From contig JAPWUZ010000122.1 of NCBI GenBank assembly GCA_028275265.1, positions 1 through 7,626 on the forward strand: a stretch of DNA of 7,626 bases. The letters are read 5' to 3'. Position numbers and translations under genes: made by a program. This DNA is from Armatimonadota bacterium. GTDB taxonomy: Bacteria > Armatimonadota > HRBIN16. Within the stretch, counting starts at the first letter, position 1, and each line of letters begins with the position of its first letter. Positions 5,829 to 7,626 of the stretch are shown here, piece by piece. Under the pieces are notes generated by a model. It saw only the letters and a program-made list of their open reading frames with translations, ran no database searches and was not told the origin of the DNA.

Positions 5829-6032
5829 CTACCGTGTGGTGCTGGTTGCCGGGGGATAGTCAGGCGTCGGTTTATACGATCCCCCCTGTTCCATCCACGG
5901 TGGCACTCCGGGCGTATACTTTACGCCCTTGGGAGGGCGCGGCGCACTCAAGTAGTAGTACGCCCCGAGGATAATCGCGACCACCACCACTACCAGCACA
6001 ATCGCTACCGCAGGACTGACCTCCTTTTTCAC
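5829..6032 (-). CDS. Small single-pass membrane protein of unknown function
   Basis: A 67-residue protein not assigned to a named family. It starts MKKEVSPAVAIV, has one strongly hydrophobic segment at about 8-28 (rich in Val and Ile, ending in three Tyr), and continues as a Pro-, Gly- and Tyr-rich tail of about 39 residues with few charges. There is no lipobox Cys and no obvious cleavage site, so it is probably anchored by its N-terminal helix; the side on which the tail lies is uncertain. The start is GTG at 6032, with GAGGT (6039-6043 on this strand) 6 nt upstream. The gap after the preceding prepilin-like gene is 15 bp, so the two are very likely cotranscribed. From memory, short proteins opening with a KxVSPAVAI-type sequence recur in Armatimonadota genomes. 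A role as a partner of the pseudopilin is inference. Confidence 0.75.
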   Translation of the reverse strand: MKKEVSPAVAIVLVVVVVAIILGAYYYLSAPRPPKGVKYTPGVPPWMEQGGSYKPTPDYPPATSTTR

Positions 6033-6038
6033 CGGGTT

Positions 6039-6043
6039 ACCTC
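6039..6043 (-). promoter_or_regulatory. Ribosome binding site supporting the GTG start of the small membrane protein
   Basis: Minus-strand GAGGT is followed by a 6-nt spacer and the GTG at 6032. It lies between the prepilin-like stop codon (6048-6050) and this start, which supports the small reading frame as a real, translated gene. Confidence 0.55.
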
Positions 6044-6047
6044 GCTG

Positions 6048-6800
6048 TTACTGTCGTTTGTCCCACATACCGTTGGGCCAGGGTCCGTTGGGCGGGTCGC
6101 GCCGTGCCGGGTCGGTAGTCTGGTTGCCGATAGGCTGGGTCGTTTGGTCCCTGCGCATCCACTTCACATGTCCGTCGCACATTGCGTAGTTACTGCCCTG
6201 CGAGTGGATAGTGGCTCCACCACCTTGCATGTTGAACTCGTTGTAGTCCCAGAAGACCTCCGTTGCCCAGCCGACACTCCACTGGTGATACCAGTTCGGG
6301 CGTTCCGCGACGAAGATAGTGGTCGCCGGGCTCACAATGGTCGACTCCGCCGAAGCGGCAGGGGACATCCGGAAGCTGTAGGAATTGGAATCCCATCCCC
6401 AGTCGCTTTCAGGCCAGCGGAAGTTCTGGCTGTATGTCACCGGCACAGCGGGTTTGGTGTTGTCCACCGCGTCCTGTCCGCGCCCCCATGCGTCGCTGGG
6501 GCACTTCCACATCTGCTGGTTTTTCACATAGGGATGTATCTGCTGGTGCCAGGGCACCCAAGTGGGATACCATCCCCATGTCCAGCTGTGTACCTCGTCA
6601 TAGTCTTGCGCGTACATCAGCTCGCCCAGCATGATTTGTTTCATGTTGGACAGGCAGGTGGTCGCGCGCGCTTTCTCCCGTGCCTGTGCGAACACCGGGA
6701 AGAGGATCGCCGCCAGAATGGCGATGATGGCGATGACCACAAGCAGCTCGATCAGAGTAAACGCTCGCCCATGGTCTCGCCGTTGAGTACTGACTCGCAT
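6048..6800 (-). CDS. Prepilin-like protein with H-X9-DG domain (DUF1559-related)
   Basis: A 250-residue type IV pilin/type II secretion pseudopilin-like protein. After a short basic leader (1-13) comes the prepilin motif AFTLIELLVV with Glu18 at mature position 5, then a hydrophobic helix at 14-36 and FPVFAQAREKAR (34-45). The residue before the expected cleavage point is Ala13, not the usual Gly. The C-terminal region contains CPSD at 100-103, a Trp- and Tyr-rich middle, and HSQGSNYAMCDG at 199-210, which fits the H-X9-DG motif exactly. Two features fix the start at 6800: the prepilin leader, and AAGGAGG (6811-6817 on this strand) 10 nt upstream. Such proteins are multiplied many-fold in Armatimonadota and Planctomycetes, and their roles are largely unknown; surface fibre or secretion components are guesses. 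It lies 30 bp after a LacI-type regulator and 15 bp before the small membrane protein. Confidence 0.93.
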   Translation of the reverse strand: MRVSTQRRDHGRAFTLIELLVVIAIIAILAAILFPVFAQAREKARATTCLSNMKQIMLGELMYAQDYDEVHSWTWGWYPTWVPWHQQIHPYVKNQQMWKCPSDAWGRGQDAVDNTKPAVPVTYSQNFRWPESDWGWDSNSYSFRMSPAASAESTIVSPATTIFVAERPNWYHQWSVGWATEVFWDYNEFNMQGGGATIHSQGSNYAMCDGHVKWMRRDQTTQPIGNQTTDPARRDPPNGPWPNGMWDKRQ

Positions 6801-6810
6801 GGTTTTTCTC

Positions 6811-6817
6811 CCTCCTT
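6811..6817 (-). promoter_or_regulatory. Strong ribosome binding site for the prepilin-like gene
   Basis: Minus-strand AAGGAGG with a 10-nt A-rich spacer before the ATG at 6800. It fills the 30-bp gap after the regulator gene, which leaves little room for a separate promoter and suggests cotranscription. Confidence 0.7.
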
Positions 6818-6830
6818 GTGATGATTTATC

Positions 6831-7626
6831 TCAGCCGGACACCGATACGGCATCCAGCGTGGTTCCGTAACGAAGCTGCACCGGTATGGTGACGTCGGCA
6901 TAGTCTTCCCGTTCTCCGGTGATGTACTGATGCAGAAGGCGAACGGCGGATTCCGCCAGCGCATCCAGGTCGACGTATACCGAGGCGGCGATATGGCGTG
7001 TGGTGGCGGGCCAGTGCAGACCATCATAGCCAATCACTGAGAGTCTTGCGGGCACCTCGATGCCGAGACGGTCGCAATCTTCCAGAAGGCGGTACGCCAG
7101 CCAGTCACGCCAGCAGAATATCGCTGTGGGAGGCCGCGGTTCGTGCAAAAGGCGTTCCAGAACCCTTTGCCCCTCACTCCAGTAGCTGAAAACGTGCTGG
7201 TTGGGGAGGTCACCTCCAAGCGCGCGAAGGTACTGCTGAAGCAAACGAACGCGCGGGATGGCGTCCCGAAAGTCGCTTCCCTCCTCAATCATGGCTGCGA
7301 TATGCCGGTGCCCAAACGCGACAAGGGCTTCGGCGACCTGCCTCATCCCACCTTGCATGTCATCGCGCACAGAGGGCAAGATGCCTTCGCTGTCGCGGGC
7401 GTTTATCAGCACCACCGGCAAGCGCGAACGCCTCAGCAGAGGCAACAGGGGGTCGTCGGGCAGAGGGGCAAATAACAGCAATCCATCCGCGCGTCCGCCA
7501 TTCAAAAAGCGGTACGTCTCCTCTGGCGGTCGGCTGAAGTCGCAGTGTACCAGCACATCGTAGCCGAGCTTACCCGCTGCACGCTCGATAGCGGTAGACA
7601 ACCTGTCCATGTAGAGGTCGTTTTCG
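6831..7626 (-). CDS. LacI-type transcriptional regulator, ligand-binding domain (5' end outside window)
   Basis: The open frame runs through the right edge of the window. The first visible codons read ENDLY before an internal Met at 7610, so 7610 is not the true start. About 264 codons are visible and correspond to the periplasmic-binding-protein-like sensor domain. Counting from that Met, recognisable family stretches are AIERAAGKLGYDVLV (7-21), RADGLLLFAP (40-49), RLPVVLIN (63-70), FGHRHIAAMI (99-108), PTAIFCWRDWLAYRLL (161-176) and RLSVIGYDG (189-197). The DNA-binding helix-turn-helix would be upstream and is not visible; it could be LacI- or GntR-type, since both are found with this sensor. 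The protein probably represses or activates genes in response to a sugar-like ligand. It ends 30 bp before the prepilin-like gene in the same direction. Its target and ligand cannot be read from the window. Confidence 0.88.
   Translation of the reverse strand, partial: ENDLYMDRLSTAIERAAGKLGYDVLVHCDFSRPPEETYRFLNGGRADGLLLFAPLPDDPLLPLLRRSRLPVVLINARDSEGILPSVRDDMQGGMRQVAEALVAFGHRHIAAMIEEGSDFRDAIPRVRLLQQYLRALGGDLPNQHVFSYWSEGQRVLERLLHEPRPPTAIFCWRDWLAYRLLEDCDRLGIEVPARLSVIGYDGLHWPATTRHIAASVYVDLDALAESAVRLLHQYITGEREDYADVTIPVQLRYGTTLDAVSVSG

Noticed and set aside
5708..5974. 88-codon plus-strand frame across the tyrS downstream gap
   Set aside because: It crosses an inverted repeat and the small membrane-protein gene, has no ribosome binding site and shows no protein-like pattern.
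6144..6821. 225-codon plus-strand open frame opposite the prepilin-like gene
   Set aside because: The minus strand has the prepilin motif, the H-X9-DG motif and a strong ribosome binding site. The antisense frame has none of these.
6831..7610. Complete regulator starting at Met 7610
   Set aside because: The reading frame continues to the window edge, and the protein from 7610 would lack a DNA-binding domain and begin inside the sensor domain.

Overview
The window looks like chromosomal DNA from a GC-rich, probably thermophilic bacterium of the Armatimonadota or a close relative. The best taxonomic clue is the prepilin-like protein on the minus strand. Its N-terminus (RAFTLIELLVVIAIIAILAA, then LFPVFAQAREKAR) and its H-X9-DG C-terminus are a combination I associate with Armatimonadota and, in variant form, Planctomycetes. 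The Thermus-type isocitrate dehydrogenase with a long C-terminal extension fits but does not prove this. The assignment is inference from remembered family patterns; no search was run.

Layout, left to right. (1) Positions 1-30 hold one palindromic intergenic repeat, followed by flhB (+), the switch subunit of the flagellar export gate. (2) Converging on flhB, and overlapping it by 9 bp, is a minus-strand pair: aroC (chorismate synthase) followed by a small protein resembling the CaMKII association domain (NTF2-like fold). The two are joined by an ATGA overlap. (3) A 128-bp divergent intergenic region separates aroC (-) from icd (+) and carries promoter-like sequences on both strands; the aroC one implies an almost leaderless mRNA. 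(4) icd encodes an NADP-type isocitrate dehydrogenase. It is followed by a cluster of three GC-rich palindromes (4207-4345), the first of which looks like an intrinsic terminator, then a structured leader and tyrS (+). (5) A 160-bp convergent gap (5669-5828) contains a degenerate inverted repeat. (6) A minus-strand set runs in from the right edge: a LacI-type regulator (5' end outside the window), a prepilin-like H-X9-DG protein and a 67-residue single-pass membrane protein, with gaps of 30 and 15 bp and ribosome binding sites in those gaps.

Most of the window is housekeeping: motility export, the shikimate pathway, the TCA cycle and tyrosyl-tRNA charging. aroC and tyrS both touch tyrosine metabolism, but they are on opposite strands and nothing shows joint control. 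The least explained parts are the regulator/pseudopilin/mini-membrane-protein set, the CaMKII-hub-like protein coupled to aroC, and the palindromic repeat family. I saw no CRISPR array, tRNA, rRNA, transposase, phage gene or recognisable defence system.
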